A DNA stretch of 64,000 bases, taken from positions 1 through 64,000 of the forward strand of contig JAJFTF010000011.1 of assembly GCA_021373185.1 (NCBI GenBank), written 5' to 3'. The DNA is from Betaproteobacteria bacterium (GTDB lineage: Bacteria; Pseudomonadota; Gammaproteobacteria; Burkholderiales; Sulfuricellaceae). The notes beneath the pieces are model-generated. The model ran no database searches, was not told the origin of the DNA, and saw only the letters and a list, made by a program, of their open reading frames with translations. Below, in pieces: positions 8,222 through 18,745 of the stretch (positions are counted from its first letter, which is position 1; every line of letters starts with the position of its first letter). The position numbers and the translations under genes were made by a program.

Positions 8222-8797
8222 ATGAACAAAACCCTGATCGCCCTTCTTGCCCTTGCCTGCGCCACCGTCGGCATGCCTGCCGTTGCCGCCGACAGCTACA
8301 CCATCGACCCGACCCATACCTTCCCTAGCTTCGAGGTCAGCCACCTCGGTTTTTCCATCCAGCGCGGACGATTCAATCGCAGTGCGGGAAAAATCACTCT
8401 CGACACTGTGGCCAAATCCGGCAGCATCGACGTAAGCATAGACGCAGCCTCGATCGACACCGGGCTGGCCAATCTGGAGAAGCACCTGCAAGGCGAGGAC
8501 TTCTTCGACACCGCCAAATACCCGGCCATCACCTTCACTTCCAAATCGCTCAAATTCGACGGCGACAGGCTGGCCAGCGCCGAGGGCGACTTCACCATGC
8601 ACGGCGTAACCAAGCCCGTCACCCTGGCGATCGACCATTTTCGCTGCGCGCCCCATCCGATGACCAAGAAACAGACCTGCGGCGCCAATGCGACTACTTC
8701 GATCAAGCGCTCCGAGTTCGGCATCGTCAAATATGTGCCCAACGTCGGCGATGAAGTGAAAATTACGATCCAGGTTGAAGCGACCAAGGATCTTTAG
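8222..8797 (+). CDS. YceI family periplasmic protein (copy 2)
   Basis: The 191-residue protein has a signal peptide (hydrophobic LIALLALACATVG, AVAAD cleavage region near residues 21-23). It is the more canonical YceI: YTIDPTHTFPSFEVSHLGFS at the start, GRFNRSAGKITLD, then DTGLANLEKHLQGEDFFDTAKYP, and the C-terminal RSEFGIVKYVPNVGDEVKI. It probably binds a polyisoprenoid such as ubiquinone in the periplasm. AAGGAG precedes the ATG. It is the last gene of the marR-b561-yceI-yceI operon. The region after it is filled by a degenerate repeat and then the rpsT promoter. Confidence 0.95.
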   Translation: MNKTLIALLALACATVGMPAVAADSYTIDPTHTFPSFEVSHLGFSIQRGRFNRSAGKITLDTVAKSGSIDVSIDAASIDTGLANLEKHLQGEDFFDTAKYPAITFTSKSLKFDGDRLASAEGDFTMHGVTKPVTLAIDHFRCAPHPMTKKQTCGANATTSIKRSEFGIVKYVPNVGDEVKITIQVEATKDL

Positions 8798-8808
8798 AGC
8801 TTTAATGA

Positions 8809-8914
8809 GGTAACCAACCGCCGACGAACGCCGACCTGCCCTGTACCCGGGCGGGCAAATAAATTGATAACACCATGAAATATCGGAGTTTATCTGTATT
8901 AACCGGCGGTTACC
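8809..8914. repeat. Degenerate inverted-repeat element, family D copy 1
   Basis: The left part is GGTAACCAACCGCCGACG (8809 onward). A mirror, AACCGGCGGTTACC, ends at 8914 and is preceded by TATCGGAGTTTATC. It matches, with many changes, the better-kept copy at 33591-33691. Confidence 0.5.
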
Positions 8915-8937
8915 GGCTTTTCACAGGTTCAATGCAC

Positions 8938-8966
8938 TTGCCAAGTCGGGCAAAGAAAAGTAATAT
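8938..8966 (+). promoter_or_regulatory. Predicted sigma-70 promoter of rpsT
   Basis: TTGCCA at 8938-8943 and TAATAT at 8961-8966 are separated by exactly 17 bases, followed by a leader of about 40 bases before the rpsT start. Confidence 0.6.
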
Positions 8967-9014
8967 TGCGCGTTTCGTCTGCCCCGCAGAGTAATATCCA
9001 AGGAGTTTCATCTA

Positions 9015-9278
9015 ATGGCAAACACCGCACAAGCCAGAAAGCGTGCAAGACAGTCCGAGAAACAACGTGAGCGCAACGCTAGCCAGCGTTCCGAGTTCCG
9101 CACTGCCGTCAAGAAAGTGATCAAGGCTGTTGAAGCTGGCGACAAGGAAGCCGCCAAGTCGGTTTACCAGGCATCGGTCAGCGTGATTGACAGCATCGCC
9201 GACAAGAAAATCGTGCACAAGAACAAGGCATCGCGCCACAAGAGCCGTTTGAGCGCCGCCATCAAGGCGATGGCCTAA
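9015..9278 (+). CDS. rpsT: 30S ribosomal protein S20
   Basis: This is S20, an 87-residue very basic helical protein that binds the 5' domain of 16S rRNA during 30S assembly. The N-terminus [16 protein letters not shown] and the motif [14 protein letters not shown] are typical, as is the C-terminal [12 protein letters not shown]. Length equals the usual 86-88. CAAGGAG precedes the ATG. It is a single-gene unit, with a matching promoter at 8938-8966 and hairpins at 9284-9303 and 9320-9353 behind it. Confidence 0.97.
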   Translation: MANTAQARKRARQSEKQRERNASQRSEFRTAVKKVIKAVEAGDKEAAKSVYQASVSVIDSIADKKIVHKNKASRHKSRLSAAIKAMA

Positions 9279-9283
9279 AACCT

Positions 9284-9353
9284 GCGGCAGCACACGCTGC
9301 CGCGCACCCGCCTTGAATTGCCCGGCAGCCTGCGCTAGCCGGGCATTTGTTTT
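9284..9353 (+). terminator. Hairpins behind rpsT
   Basis: There are two hairpins. GCGGCAG-N6-CTGCCGC lies at 9284-9303. A second, GCCCGG (9320-9325) with CCGGGC (9339-9344), is followed by ATTTGTTTT. The second has the shape of a rho-independent terminator. Confidence 0.6.
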
Positions 9354-9565
9354 GGACTCGCTCGACCGCATGCCGCGCATCGAGGCCGACCAAAAAAATC
9401 AAATTGTTCTTGCATGAAGCCGCCGTTTGACTAAATATAACGCTTTCGAGCGTATTGAACACACGGCGGCGATGCCGCCGTATTTATTTATATTTTTACT
9501 TAAAAACGGCGATTCGCCTCATTTTTAAACAGCGAATAACGCAACAGACAAAGCTCACTCAATTT

Positions 9566-10741
9566 ATGTCACATTTAATGAACACCTATGCCAGACTGCC
9601 CGTCGCCTTTACTCGCGGTGAAGGCGTATGGCTCTGGGACGAGCAGGGCAAGCGTTACCTCGACGCGGTCGCCGGCGTTGCCGTCAATGGCCTGGGGCAC
9701 GCCCACCCGAAACTGACCCAGGCGATCTGCGAGCAGGCCAGGACGCTGATCCACACCTCCAACCTCTACCAGATACCCAAGCAGGAGCAACTGGGCACAA
9801 AACTGTGCCAGCTTGCCGGCATGGACAATGCCTTCTTCTGCAATTCCGGCGCCGAGGCGAACGAGGCCGCGATCAAGCTGGCGCGGTTGCATGGCCACAA
9901 CAAGGGCATCGAGCTTCCCGCCATCATCGTGATGGAGAAAAGCTTTCACGGTCGCACCATGGCGACCCTGACCGCCACCGGCAACCGCAAGGTGCAGGCC
10001 GGCTTCGAGCCGCTGGTGAGCGGCTTCGTGCGCGTACCTTACAACGATATCGCCTCCGTGGCCCAGATCGCCGGCCATAACCAGAACATCGTCGCCATCC
10101 TGGTCGAGCCGGTGCAAGGCGAAGGCGGTATACAGGCACCTCCACCAGCCTACCTGCAGGAACTGCGCAAAATTTGCGACAGCCATGGCTGGCTGCTGAT
10201 GCTGGACGAGGTGCAAACCGGCATCGGCCGCACCGGCAGCATGTTCGCCTTCCAGCAGACCGGCATCGTCCCCGACGTCATGACGCTGGCCAAGGGCCTC
10301 GGCTCCGGCGTGCCAATCGGCGCCTGCCTGGCCAAAGGCATTGCCGCAGAGGTATTCAAGCCCGGCAACCACGGCTCCACTTTCGGCGGCAACCCGTTCG
10401 CCTGCACCGCCGCACTGGCGACTCTGGAAGCGGTCGAGGAACAAAACCTTTGCGCCAACGCCGCCGAGATTGGAGCATTCATCCGCGACGGCTTGAGCAA
10501 ACAGCTTGCCGGCACCTCAGGTGTCGTTGAGGTACGCGGCATCGGACTGATGATCGGCGTCGAACTTGACCGGCCTTGCGGCGAACTGGTCAAGCTGGCG
10601 CTGGCGCGCGGCTTGATCATCAATGTCACCGCCGACAGCGTGATCAGACTGCTGCCGCCGCTGGTGATGTCACGTGACGAGGCACAGCAGGTCGTGGATC
10701 TGCTCGCGCCGCTAATCAAGGACTTTCTCGCGCAGAAATAA
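9566..10741 (+). CDS. argD: Acetylornithine aminotransferase
   Basis: The 391-residue class III PLP aminotransferase converts N-acetylglutamate semialdehyde to N-acetylornithine in arginine synthesis. Seen are FCNSGAEANEAAIKLAR (phosphate contact), FHGRTMATLTATG, the PLP-ring aspartate in MLDEVQTGIGRTG and the Schiff-base lysine in TLAKGLGSGVPIGA. Length is normal. The ATG at 9566 (MSHLMNTY) fits homologues; upstream in-frame sequence to 9455 is low-complexity AT-rich and looks non-coding. The RBS is weak. The next gene, argF, begins 13 bases after the stop, and argG follows, so the three steps sit together. Confidence 0.93.
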   Translation: MSHLMNTYARLPVAFTRGEGVWLWDEQGKRYLDAVAGVAVNGLGHAHPKLTQAICEQARTLIHTSNLYQIPKQEQLGTKLCQLAGMDNAFFCNSGAEANEAAIKLARLHGHNKGIELPAIIVMEKSFHGRTMATLTATGNRKVQAGFEPLVSGFVRVPYNDIASVAQIAGHNQNIVAILVEPVQGEGGIQAPPPAYLQELRKICDSHGWLLMLDEVQTGIGRTGSMFAFQQTGIVPDVMTLAKGLGSGVPIGACLAKGIAAEVFKPGNHGSTFGGNPFACTAALATLEAVEEQNLCANAAEIGAFIRDGLSKQLAGTSGVVEVRGIGLMIGVELDRPCGELVKLALARGLIINVTADSVIRLLPPLVMSRDEAQQVVDLLAPLIKDFLAQK

Positions 10742-10753
10742 GGCGCCCCGGTG

Positions 10754-11680
10754 ATGGCTATGCAGATCAAACACTACCTGCAGTTCAACGATTTGACCCG
10801 CGACGAGTATGTATACCTGTTCGAGCGGACGCGTCGGATCAAGGAGCAGTTCAAGGCCTATCAGACCTATCATCCGCTCCATGACCGCACCCTGGTGATG
10901 ATCTTCGAAAAAGCCAGCACCCGCACCCGCCTGTCGTTCGAAGCCGGCATGCAGCAGCTCGGCGGCAGCGCGATCTACCTTAACACCCGCGACTCGCAGC
11001 TCGGTCGCGGCGAGCCGGTGGAAGACGCAGCCCAAGTGATTTCACGCATGAGCGATGTCGTCATGATCCGCACCTTCGAGCAGGAAATCATCGAACGCTT
11101 TGCGGCGCACTCACGGGTGCCGGTAATCAACGGCCTGACCAACGAATACCACCCTTGCCAGATCATGGCCGACATCTATACCTTCATCGAGCAGCGCGGC
11201 TGCATCAAAGGCAAGACCGTGGCATGGATCGGCGACTCCAATAATGTCTGCAACACCTGGCTGCAGGCGGCGGAAGTGCTGGATTTCAATGTCCACGTCT
11301 CGACACCGCCCGGCTACGAAGTCGAACCCGAACGCGCCGGACTTTACGGCACCGACCACTACGAAGAATTCCCCGACCCGATGGAAGCCGCGCGCGGCGC
11401 TGATCTGGTCACCACCGACGTGTGGACCAGCATGGGTTTCGAGGCCGAGAACGAAGAACGCATGAAAGACTTCGCCGACTGGCAAGTAGATGGCGACATG
11501 ATGCGCGTCGCCGCCAAGGATGCTCTGTTCATGCACTGCCTGCCCGCCCACCGCGGCGAAGAGGTCGCCGCCGAGGTGATCGACGGCCCGCACAGCGTGG
11601 TGTGGGATGAAGCCGAGAACCGCCTGCATGTGCAAAAAGCACTGATGGAATACCTGTTGCTGGGCAAGATTGAGGGCTAA
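10754..11680 (+). CDS. argF: Ornithine carbamoyltransferase
   Basis: This enzyme (308 residues) joins carbamoyl phosphate and ornithine to give citrulline. It carries the carbamoyl-phosphate motif STRTR ([13 protein letters not shown]), HPCQ in [11 protein letters not shown], and the ornithine-side [11 protein letters not shown] motif near the C-terminus. The start is one of GTG 10751, ATG 10754 or ATG 10760; AAGG at 10740-10743 fits 10754 best. Spacing to argD is 12 bases, so the two are probably cotranscribed. A family B repeat lies between it and argG. Confidence 0.94.
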   Translation: MAMQIKHYLQFNDLTRDEYVYLFERTRRIKEQFKAYQTYHPLHDRTLVMIFEKASTRTRLSFEAGMQQLGGSAIYLNTRDSQLGRGEPVEDAAQVISRMSDVVMIRTFEQEIIERFAAHSRVPVINGLTNEYHPCQIMADIYTFIEQRGCIKGKTVAWIGDSNNVCNTWLQAAEVLDFNVHVSTPPGYEVEPERAGLYGTDHYEEFPDPMEAARGADLVTTDVWTSMGFEAENEERMKDFADWQVDGDMMRVAAKDALFMHCLPAHRGEEVAAEVIDGPHSVVWDEAENRLHVQKALMEYLLLGKIEG

Positions 11681-11690
11681 AACCTTTTCA

Positions 11691-11762
11691 CCACAGAGGC
11701 ACAGAGACACGGAGAAATTCATTTTCCTGTTCTTCTCTGCGCCTCTGTGTCTCTGTGGTTAA
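11691..11762. repeat. Intergenic inverted-repeat element, family B
   Basis: The left arm CCACAGAGGCACAGAGACAC... (11691-11716) is mirrored by 11733-11762 (...GTGTCTCTGTGGTTAA). Units of CACAGAGR repeat within each arm. It fills the gap between argF and argG. Confidence 0.8.
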
Positions 11763-11787
11763 GAATTGCTTTTATTGGAAAATAGTC

Positions 11788-13011
<1,224 letters not shown>

Positions 13012-13017
13012 ACTGCC

Positions 13018-13092
13018 AACCGCAAAGACGCAGAGGCGCAAAGAAAAGCAGAGCTTAATTCTTATTTTGCGCCTTCGCGTCTTTGCGGTTAA
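13018..13092. repeat. Intergenic inverted-repeat element, family A copy 2
   Basis: The left arm AACCGCAAAGACGCAGAGGC... (13018-13043) is mirrored by 13066-13092 (...CGCGTCTTTGCGGTTAA). It lies between argG and ppnP. Confidence 0.85.
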
Positions 13093-13110
13093 TTTTTTCA
13101 GGAGTTGTTC

Positions 13111-13446
13111 ATGTCCCAATTTGATAATGTCTCCGTCGTCAAAAAAGCCAATCTCTACTTCGACGGCAAGTGCGTTTCCCACACCGTAGTGTTCCCGGAC
13201 GGCAGCAAGAAAACCCTCGGCGTGATCTTCCCGAGCACGCTCACTTTCAACACCGGCGCGCCAGAGCTGATGGAAGTCAATGCCGGCGTGTGCAAGGTCA
13301 AGCTGCCGGGCAAGAGCGACTGGCAGACTTTCAAGGCCGGCCAGAGCTTCAGCGTGCCAGGCAGTTCCAGCTTCGAAATCGAGACCGTCGAAACGTTGGA
13401 CTACGTCTGCCACTTCCTCACCGAATCCACCTGCTGCGCGGGGTAA
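13111..13446 (+). CDS. ppnP: Pyrimidine/purine nucleoside phosphorylase (PpnP/YaiE family)
   Basis: This 111-residue cupin-fold protein belongs to the DUF1255/PpnP family, which phosphorolyses many nucleosides to base and ribose 1-phosphate. The family pattern is clear: [16 protein letters not shown] at the N-terminus, then [38 protein letters not shown] and the terminal [17 protein letters not shown]. Length is slightly above the usual 94-105. CAGGAG lies 6 bases before the ATG at 13111. It is followed 4 bases later by yajQ, so the two are likely cotranscribed; the upstream gap holds a family A repeat. Confidence 0.92.
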   Translation: MSQFDNVSVVKKANLYFDGKCVSHTVVFPDGSKKTLGVIFPSTLTFNTGAPELMEVNAGVCKVKLPGKSDWQTFKAGQSFSVPGSSSFEIETVETLDYVCHFLTESTCCAG

Positions 13447-13450
13447 TACC

Positions 13451-13936
13451 ATGCCAACCTTCGACATCGTTTCCGAAGTGGACAAGCAAGAGCTGAAAAA
13501 CGCCGTCGACCAGGCCAACAAGGTCATCGGCGGACGCTTCGACTTCAAGGGCTCAGACTCGCGTGTGGAACAGGCGGAATATGTGCTGACGGTGTTCGCC
13601 GACGACAATTTCAAACTCGATCAAATTCACGACATCGTGATCCAGACCTTCGGCAAGCGCTCCATCGACGTGAGCTGCCTGGATAAGGGCAAGATCGAGA
13701 AAATCAGCGGCAACAAGGTCAAGCAGACCGTGACCGTGAAAACCGGCGTGGAAACCGAACTCGCCAAGAAAATCGTCAAGCTGGTCAAGGATTCCAAGCT
13801 CAAGGTTCAGGCCAGCATCCAGGGCGAAACCGTGCGCATCACCGGCGCCAAGCGCGATGTCTTGCAGGAGACCATCGCACTGGTCAAAAAATCGATCACC
13901 GACTTCCCGCTGCAGTTCCAGAATTTCCGGGATTAA
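13451..13936 (+). CDS. yajQ: YajQ family nucleotide-binding protein
   Basis: The 161-residue product matches the UPF0234/YajQ family end to end: [21 protein letters not shown], then [12 protein letters not shown], and the C-terminal [12 protein letters not shown] and [10 protein letters not shown]. Family members bind cyclic di-GMP or other nucleotides, and some act with LysR regulators; the exact role here is not predictable. It has two tandem RNP-like ferredoxin folds. It begins 4 bases after ppnP. A diguanylate cyclase is encoded at 21139, but nothing ties the two directly. Confidence 0.95.
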   Translation: MPTFDIVSEVDKQELKNAVDQANKVIGGRFDFKGSDSRVEQAEYVLTVFADDNFKLDQIHDIVIQTFGKRSIDVSCLDKGKIEKISGNKVKQTVTVKTGVETELAKKIVKLVKDSKLKVQASIQGETVRITGAKRDVLQETIALVKKSITDFPLQFQNFRD

Positions 13937-13942
13937 AATACC

Positions 13943-14014
13943 TTTACCGCAAAGGCGCGAAGGCGCAAAGAAAATGAGTTATCTGACTTTGCGCCTTCGC
14001 GCCTTTGCGGTTGA
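13943..14014. repeat. Intergenic inverted-repeat element, family A copy 3
   Basis: TTTACCGCAAAGGCGCGAAG... (13943-13970) is mirrored by 13987-14014 (...CGCGCCTTTGCGGTTGA). It fills the gap between yajQ and the DJ-1/PfpI gene. Confidence 0.85.
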
Positions 14015-14031
14015 TTTTTTCGGATTTTGAC

Positions 14032-14592
14032 ATGGCAAGAGTCCTCATCCCCCTCGCCCAAGGCTGCGAAGAAGTCGAAGCGGTCACCCTCATCGACCTG
14101 CTGCGTCGGGCCGGAATCGAGACAGTATCCGCCGGCCTCGACGACCAGCCTGTCACCGCCAGCCGGGGTGTGCGCCTAGTTGCGGACACCACGCTGGACG
14201 CGGCGCTGCACCAGGAATTCGACATGATCGTGCTGCCCGGCGGCATGCCCGGCATGACCCACCTGAAGAACGATCCCCGCATCATCGCCCTGTTAAAGAA
14301 AATGGCAGCGGCAGGCAAATACACCTGCGCCATTTGCGCCGCCCCCGCCGTGCTGGCTGAAGCGGGGCTGCTGGCGGGTAAGACCGCTACCAGCTACCCC
14401 GGCTTTATCGACAAGATGAACCTGCCCGACACCCGCTACAGCAATGACGCGGTCGTCAAGGACGGCAAGCTGATCACCTCGCGCGGCCCCGGCACGGCGA
14501 TGGATTTTGCTCTGAAACTGATTGAGGTTTTGGCCGGCAAGGCCAAGCGCGACGAAGTCGAAGCTGGACTGCAGCGGCCGGGAAAATACTGA
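14032..14592 (+). CDS. DJ-1/PfpI family protein (YajL/ThiJ-like)
   Basis: The 186-residue protein matches the DJ-1 subfamily. The N-terminal MARVLIPLAQGCEEVEAVTLID carries the conserved glutamate, FDMIVLPGGMPGM forms the central strand, and the nucleophile-elbow cysteine is in YTCAICAAPAVLAEAG (about residue 104). Near the end are LITSRGPGTAMDFAL and LIEVLAGK. Such proteins act as stress chaperones or glyoxal/carbonyl-damage enzymes in the cytoplasm. The ATG at 14032 is preferred to the longer frame from 14005, which begins inside the repeat element. It converges with the glutamine amidotransferase gene on the other strand. Confidence 0.92.
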   Translation: MARVLIPLAQGCEEVEAVTLIDLLRRAGIETVSAGLDDQPVTASRGVRLVADTTLDAALHQEFDMIVLPGGMPGMTHLKNDPRIIALLKKMAAAGKYTCAICAAPAVLAEAGLLAGKTATSYPGFIDKMNLPDTRYSNDAVVKDGKLITSRGPGTAMDFALKLIEVLAGKAKRDEVEAGLQRPGKY

Positions 14593-14608
14593 CCGCTGCT
14601 TTGGAAAA

Positions 14609-15319
14609 TCAGGCGACGAGAGCGCCGATCCACTTGCGGTAAAGCCGCTCCGACACCGCATTCAGCGCCGCCACGCGCTGCGCCAGATCTGCTTCCGCGG
14701 TTGCCGCGCTTTGCACTGCCGGGCTGCTGCTCGCCGCCGCCACTTCATCGGCACCGACGGCATACCATTCTTTCACCATCTCCTCGGTCATTTCCACGTG
14801 GCACTGCATCGCCAGATGCTTGCCATCCAGAACAAACGCCTGATTAACGCAATACGCGCTGGAAAGCACCAGCTCCGCCCCCGGCGGCAAGCTGAAGGTT
14901 TCGCCATGCCAGTGGAAGGCATTGAACTTCCGGGTTTCGCCGAACCATGCTGCCGCTGCGGCGGAGTCGGCTGCGGTTACCTCGCCCCAGCCGATTTCCT
15001 TGATCGGGTTCCGACCCACTTCACCACCCAGCGCCTTGGCCATCAACTGGCCGCCAAGACAGTGGCCGAGCACGGGAATGCCGCTTTTCGCCGCCTGCCG
15101 GATCAATGCCAGGGAGCCGGCTATCCATGGCAGGCTGTCGTTGACGCTCATCGGCCCGCCCATGAAAACCAGCCCGCTGTAACGGCTTGCGTCGGCGGGG
15201 ACAACATCGCCCGCATCGATCTTGATCATTTCCCACGGAATGCGGTGGCTATCGAGAAATGTGGCAAAATAACCGGGGCCCTCGGTGGGGGCATGACGAA
15301 AAATCGCGACTGGCTTCAT
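14609..15319 (-). CDS. Class I glutamine amidotransferase (GMP synthase-like, stand-alone)
   Basis: The 236-residue protein is a free-standing GATase-1 domain. The nucleophile is C in VLGHCLGGQLMAKALG (about residue 86), and the catalytic histidine and glutamate are in LAMQCHVEMTEEMV. A FNAFHWHGETFSLPPGA segment is shared with the GMP synthase-like amidotransferases of COG0518. No synthetase domain is attached, so it may release ammonia for an unknown partner or hydrolyse a gamma-glutamyl substrate. It has its own gap of 17 bases from the protease gene start, back to back, so the two share a short divergent promoter region. Confidence 0.88.
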   Translation of the reverse strand: MKPVAIFRHAPTEGPGYFATFLDSHRIPWEMIKIDAGDVVPADASRYSGLVFMGGPMSVNDSLPWIAGSLALIRQAAKSGIPVLGHCLGGQLMAKALGGEVGRNPIKEIGWGEVTAADSAAAAAWFGETRKFNAFHWHGETFSLPPGAELVLSSAYCVNQAFVLDGKHLAMQCHVEMTEEMVKEWYAVGADEVAAASSSPAVQSAATAEADLAQRVAALNAVSERLYRKWIGALVA

Positions 15320-15336
15320 GATTTGAGGGATTCCTA

Positions 15337-15990
15337 ATGGGCTTCAGAAAGCACTATTCTAACCTGCTTGGCCTGCTTCTTCTAGGCACGGCATGCACCG
15401 GCCACGCCACCGAGGTCAACGTCGTCGGCCTGTTCAGCGGCAAGGCCATGGTCATGGTCAACGGCGGCAAGCCGCACATGATGACCAGCGGCGAAACCTC
15501 GCCGGAAGGGATCAGGCTGATCAGCGCCGATTCCAATGCGGCAGTGCTGGAAATCGACGGCAAACGCCAGACCCTGAACATGGGGCAATCCGCCAACATC
15601 AAACCGAAGGAAGGCAGCGGCAACCCCACCACAGTACTGACCGCCGACTCAAGCGGCCATTTCTTCACCGTCGGCAGCATCAATGGCGCTAGCACACGAA
15701 TGCTGGTAGACACTGGCGCGACCATGGTATCGATGAGTAGTGCGGAAGCGAAACGGCTCGGGATTTCCTACCTCAAGGGCGAGCGCGGTGCAGTCTCCAC
15801 CGCCAATGGCGTGGTACCCGCCTACCACGTCACGTTAAACACGGTAAAACTGGGCAACATCACGCTCAATCAGGTCGATGGTCTGGTGCAGGAAAGCAGC
15901 ATGCCGGTCGTGCTGCTTGGCATGAGCTTTCTGAAAAGGCTGGAGATGAAACGGGATGGGAGCAGCATGACGTTGGTGAAGAAGTACTAA
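15337..15990 (+). CDS. Exported retropepsin-like aspartic protease (TIGR02281-type)
   Basis: The 217-residue protein has a signal-like N-terminus ([15 protein letters not shown], about residues 10-24, possibly lipid-anchored through C20) and a retropepsin-like fold. The active-site motif is [13 protein letters not shown] (about 126-138), followed by the flap-like [11 protein letters not shown] and the second hydrophobic psi-loop [14 protein letters not shown]. It matches clan AA proteases of the TIGR02281 family, which act as dimers. Its target is unknown. Its last codons overlap the folE2 stop on the opposite strand. Confidence 0.88.
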   Translation: MGFRKHYSNLLGLLLLGTACTGHATEVNVVGLFSGKAMVMVNGGKPHMMTSGETSPEGIRLISADSNAAVLEIDGKRQTLNMGQSANIKPKEGSGNPTTVLTADSSGHFFTVGSINGASTRMLVDTGATMVSMSSAEAKRLGISYLKGERGAVSTANGVVPAYHVTLNTVKLGNITLNQVDGLVQESSMPVVLLGMSFLKRLEMKRDGSSMTLVKKY

Positions 15991-16823
15991 GCCTCCGTTT
16001 TATCCCTCTCAATCAACGCATAAGCCGAATGGTTATGAATTGATTCAAAATTCTCCGCTTCAACCACATAAGCATCAATCCGCTTATCGGCATTGAGCGC
16101 CGCCGCCACATCCCGCACCATGTCCTCGACGAACTTGGGATTGTCGTAGGCGCGTTCGGTCACGAACTTTTCATCCGGCCGCTTGAGCAGACCATACAGC
16201 TCGCACGAGGCCTGATCCTCCACCATGCGCACGATCTCTTCGATCCACACCATTTCGTTGGTGCGCACGGCGACGGTGACGTGCGAGCGCTGGTTGTGGG
16301 CGCCGTATTCAGAAATTTTCTTCGAGCACGGGCACAGGCTGGTGACCGGGATGATGATCTTGATGGTGAGCTGGTATTTGCCCTTGACGATTTCGCCGAT
16401 GAAGGTGACATCGTAATCGAGCAGGCTTTGCACGCCCGATACCGGCGCTTTCTTGTTGATGAAATAGGGGAAATTCATCTCGACATGGCCGGATTCGGCT
16501 TCCAGCCGCTGCACCATCTCGCGCAGCATGGATTCGAACGATTCCACCGATATCTCGCGCTCGTAGCTGTTGAGAATCTCGACGAAGCGCGACATGTGCG
16601 TGCCTTTGAAATTATGCGGCAGGTACACGTTCATGTTGAACATCGCGATGGTGTGCTGCACGCCTTCGCTCTTGTCAGCCACCTTTACCGGATGGCGGAT
16701 GGATTTGATGCCCACCTTGTCGATGGCGATCTGGCGCGAGTCGGCATAATTCTGTACATCGGCGATGGCGTCTTTTTCGCAAGCCGGCGCAGCCTGATCG
16801 CAGGGGGTGTTGCAGTCACTCAT
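15987..16823 (-). CDS. folE2: GTP cyclohydrolase FolE2 (type IB)
   Basis: FolE2 (278 residues) converts GTP to dihydroneopterin triphosphate, feeding folate and queuosine synthesis. It uses Zn or Mn rather than strictly Zn. The family signature [19 protein letters not shown] is present (catalytic cysteine about 160), as are the [19 protein letters not shown] and HVEMNFPYF motifs. AAGGA lies 7 bases before the ATG. A promoter-like TATACT stands upstream. Queuosine genes tgt and queA are elsewhere in the window (36045-38173), as is folK (41110), but folE2 is not linked to them. Confidence 0.95.
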   Translation of the reverse strand: MSDCNTPCDQAAPACEKDAIADVQNYADSRQIAIDKVGIKSIRHPVKVADKSEGVQHTIAMFNMNVYLPHNFKGTHMSRFVEILNSYEREISVESFESMLREMVQRLEAESGHVEMNFPYFINKKAPVSGVQSLLDYDVTFIGEIVKGKYQLTIKIIIPVTSLCPCSKKISEYGAHNQRSHVTVAVRTNEMVWIEEIVRMVEDQASCELYGLLKRPDEKFVTERAYDNPKFVEDMVRDVAAALNADKRIDAYVVEAENFESIHNHSAYALIERDKTEA

Positions 16824-16850
16824 TTTAAATCCTTGAATTAATCTAGACCA

Positions 16851-16880
16851 AGTATAACACCGGTTAGATAGCCGAGTAAA
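16851..16880 (-). promoter_or_regulatory. Possible promoter of folE2
   Basis: On the minus strand a TATACT box (16856-16851) stands about 30 bases before folE2. The matching -35 (TTTACT, spacing 18) is weak. Confidence 0.35.
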
Positions 16881-18725
16881 TTACTTGGTTAATTTGGCGT
16901 GTACGGCGCGCACGATGCCGTCCTTGTCCAGACCGCAACTGGCCAGCAACAGGGCATGGTCGCCATGCTCGACAAAACGGTCGGGCAAGCCCAGTTGCAG
17001 CACCGGCACGTTCAGCCCGTGGCGCTCCAGTACTTCGATTACGGCGCTGCCGGCACCGCCCATCACGGCATTTTCCTCGATGGTCACCAGCAGTGAGTTG
17101 GCGCCCGCCAACTGCACCACCAGTTCCTCGTCCAGTGGCTTGACGAAGCGCATGTTGGCGACCGTGGCATCCAGATCCTCGGCTGCCGTCAGTGCGGGCG
17201 CCAGCATGCTGCCGAAAGCCAGGATCGCGATTTCTTCGCCGTGGCGGCGTATCTCGCCGCGCCCCATCGGCAACGCCTGCATTTTTTCCCGCATGGCGCC
17301 ACCGCTGCCGCCGCCACGCGGGTAGCGCACTGCGGTCGGGCCGTCATGCATGAAGGCGGTGTAGAGCATCTGGCGGCACTCGTTTTCATCCGCTGGCGTC
17401 ATCACCACCATGTTGGGGATGCAACGCAAATAGCTGAGGTCGAAACTGCCGGCATGAGTCGGCCCATCGGCACCGACCAAGCCGGCGCGGTCGATGGCCA
17501 GCACCACCGGCAAGCCTTGCAGGGCGATATCGTGGATCAATTGATCATAGGCACGCTGCAGGAAGGTCGAATAAATCGCCACCACCGGCTTCAAACCTTC
17601 GCAGGCCATGCCGGCGGCAAAAGTGAGTGCGTGCTGCTCGGCAATGCCGACATCGAAATAGCGCTGGGGAAATTGCTCGGCGAAACGTACCATGCCGGAA
17701 CCTTCGCACATCGCCGGGGTGATGCCGATCAGGCGCTCGTCTTTCGCCGCCATGTCGCACAGCCAGTCGCCGAACACCTTGGTATAGGTCAGCTTGCCGC
17801 CATCTTCGCCAATGCCGTCTTCCGGGTCGAATTTGGACACGCCGTGATAGCGGCAGGGATCGTCCTCGGCCAGCTTGAAGCCCTTGCCCTTCTGCGTCGC
17901 CACGTGCAGCAACTGCGGCCCCTTGAGGTGCTTCAGGTTGTTCATGGTGGTAATCAGCACGTCGAGGTCGTGACCGTCGATCGGGCCGATGTAATTGAAG
18001 CCGAATTCCTCGAACAGGGTGCCGGGAATCACCATCCCTTTCATGTGCTCCTCGGCGCGCTTGGCCAGTTCCCAGATCGGCGGCGCGACGCCGCCCAGCA
18101 CCTTTTCGCTGCCTTTGCGCATCGCCGCGTAGAACCGCCCCGACATGAGCTTGGCCAGGTAGTTGTTAAGTGCGCCGACGTTCTCCGAAATCGCCATGTC
18201 GTTGTCGTTGAGCACCACCAGCAGGTTGGCGTCCATCGCGCCGGCATTGTTCAGCGCCTCGAACGCCATGCCGCCGGTCATGGCGCCGTCGCCGATGATC
18301 GCCACCGCGCGCCGGTCGGAGCCGGCCTGCTGCGCCGCGACCGCCATCCCCAAGGCGGCGCTGATGGAGGTGCTGGAATGGCCGGCGCCGAAAGCATCGT
18401 AATCGCTCTCGGCGCGTTTCGGAAAGCCGGAAATACCGCCATGAGTGCGCAACCGCGCCATGGCTTCGCGCCGCCCGGTCAGAATCTTGTGCGGATAGGT
18501 CTGGTGGCCGACATCCCACACCAGCCTGTCGTCCGGCGTATTGAACACGTAATGCAAGGCGATGGTGAGTTCGACCGCACCCAGATTGGAGGCCAGATGG
18601 CCGCCGGTCTTGCTGACGCTTTCAACCAGGAAGGCGCGCAGTTCCTCGGCGAGCAACGGCAGCAGCTTACGGTCGAGAACGCGCAGCTCGGTGGGATCGT
18701 TGATGCTTTCGAGAAGAGGATACAT
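16881..18725 (-). CDS. dxs: 1-deoxy-D-xylulose-5-phosphate synthase
   Basis: Dxs (614 residues) condenses pyruvate and glyceraldehyde 3-phosphate, the first step of the MEP isoprenoid pathway. It has the transketolase layout. The thiamine pyrophosphate motif is in [21 protein letters not shown] (about 148-168), the catalytic histidine region in [16 protein letters not shown] (70-85), and the pyrimidine-binding part in [17 protein letters not shown] conserved [15 protein letters not shown] follows. Length is normal. It lies downstream of ispA across a 113-base gap that holds a family C repeat, so it may be in the same operon with xseB and ispA. Confidence 0.97.
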   Translation of the reverse strand: MYPLLESINDPTELRVLDRKLLPLLAEELRAFLVESVSKTGGHLASNLGAVELTIALHYVFNTPDDRLVWDVGHQTYPHKILTGRREAMARLRTHGGISGFPKRAESDYDAFGAGHSSTSISAALGMAVAAQQAGSDRRAVAIIGDGAMTGGMAFEALNNAGAMDANLLVVLNDNDMAISENVGALNNYLAKLMSGRFYAAMRKGSEKVLGGVAPPIWELAKRAEEHMKGMVIPGTLFEEFGFNYIGPIDGHDLDVLITTMNNLKHLKGPQLLHVATQKGKGFKLAEDDPCRYHGVSKFDPEDGIGEDGGKLTYTKVFGDWLCDMAAKDERLIGITPAMCEGSGMVRFAEQFPQRYFDVGIAEQHALTFAAGMACEGLKPVVAIYSTFLQRAYDQLIHDIALQGLPVVLAIDRAGLVGADGPTHAGSFDLSYLRCIPNMVVMTPADENECRQMLYTAFMHDGPTAVRYPRGGGSGGAMREKMQALPMGRGEIRRHGEEIAILAFGSMLAPALTAAEDLDATVANMRFVKPLDEELVVQLAGANSLLVTIEENAVMGGAGSAVIEVLERHGLNVPVLQLGLPDRFVEHGDHALLLASCGLDKDGIVRAVHAKLTK

Positions 18726-18745
18726 TCAGTATTAAATTCGTTTTT

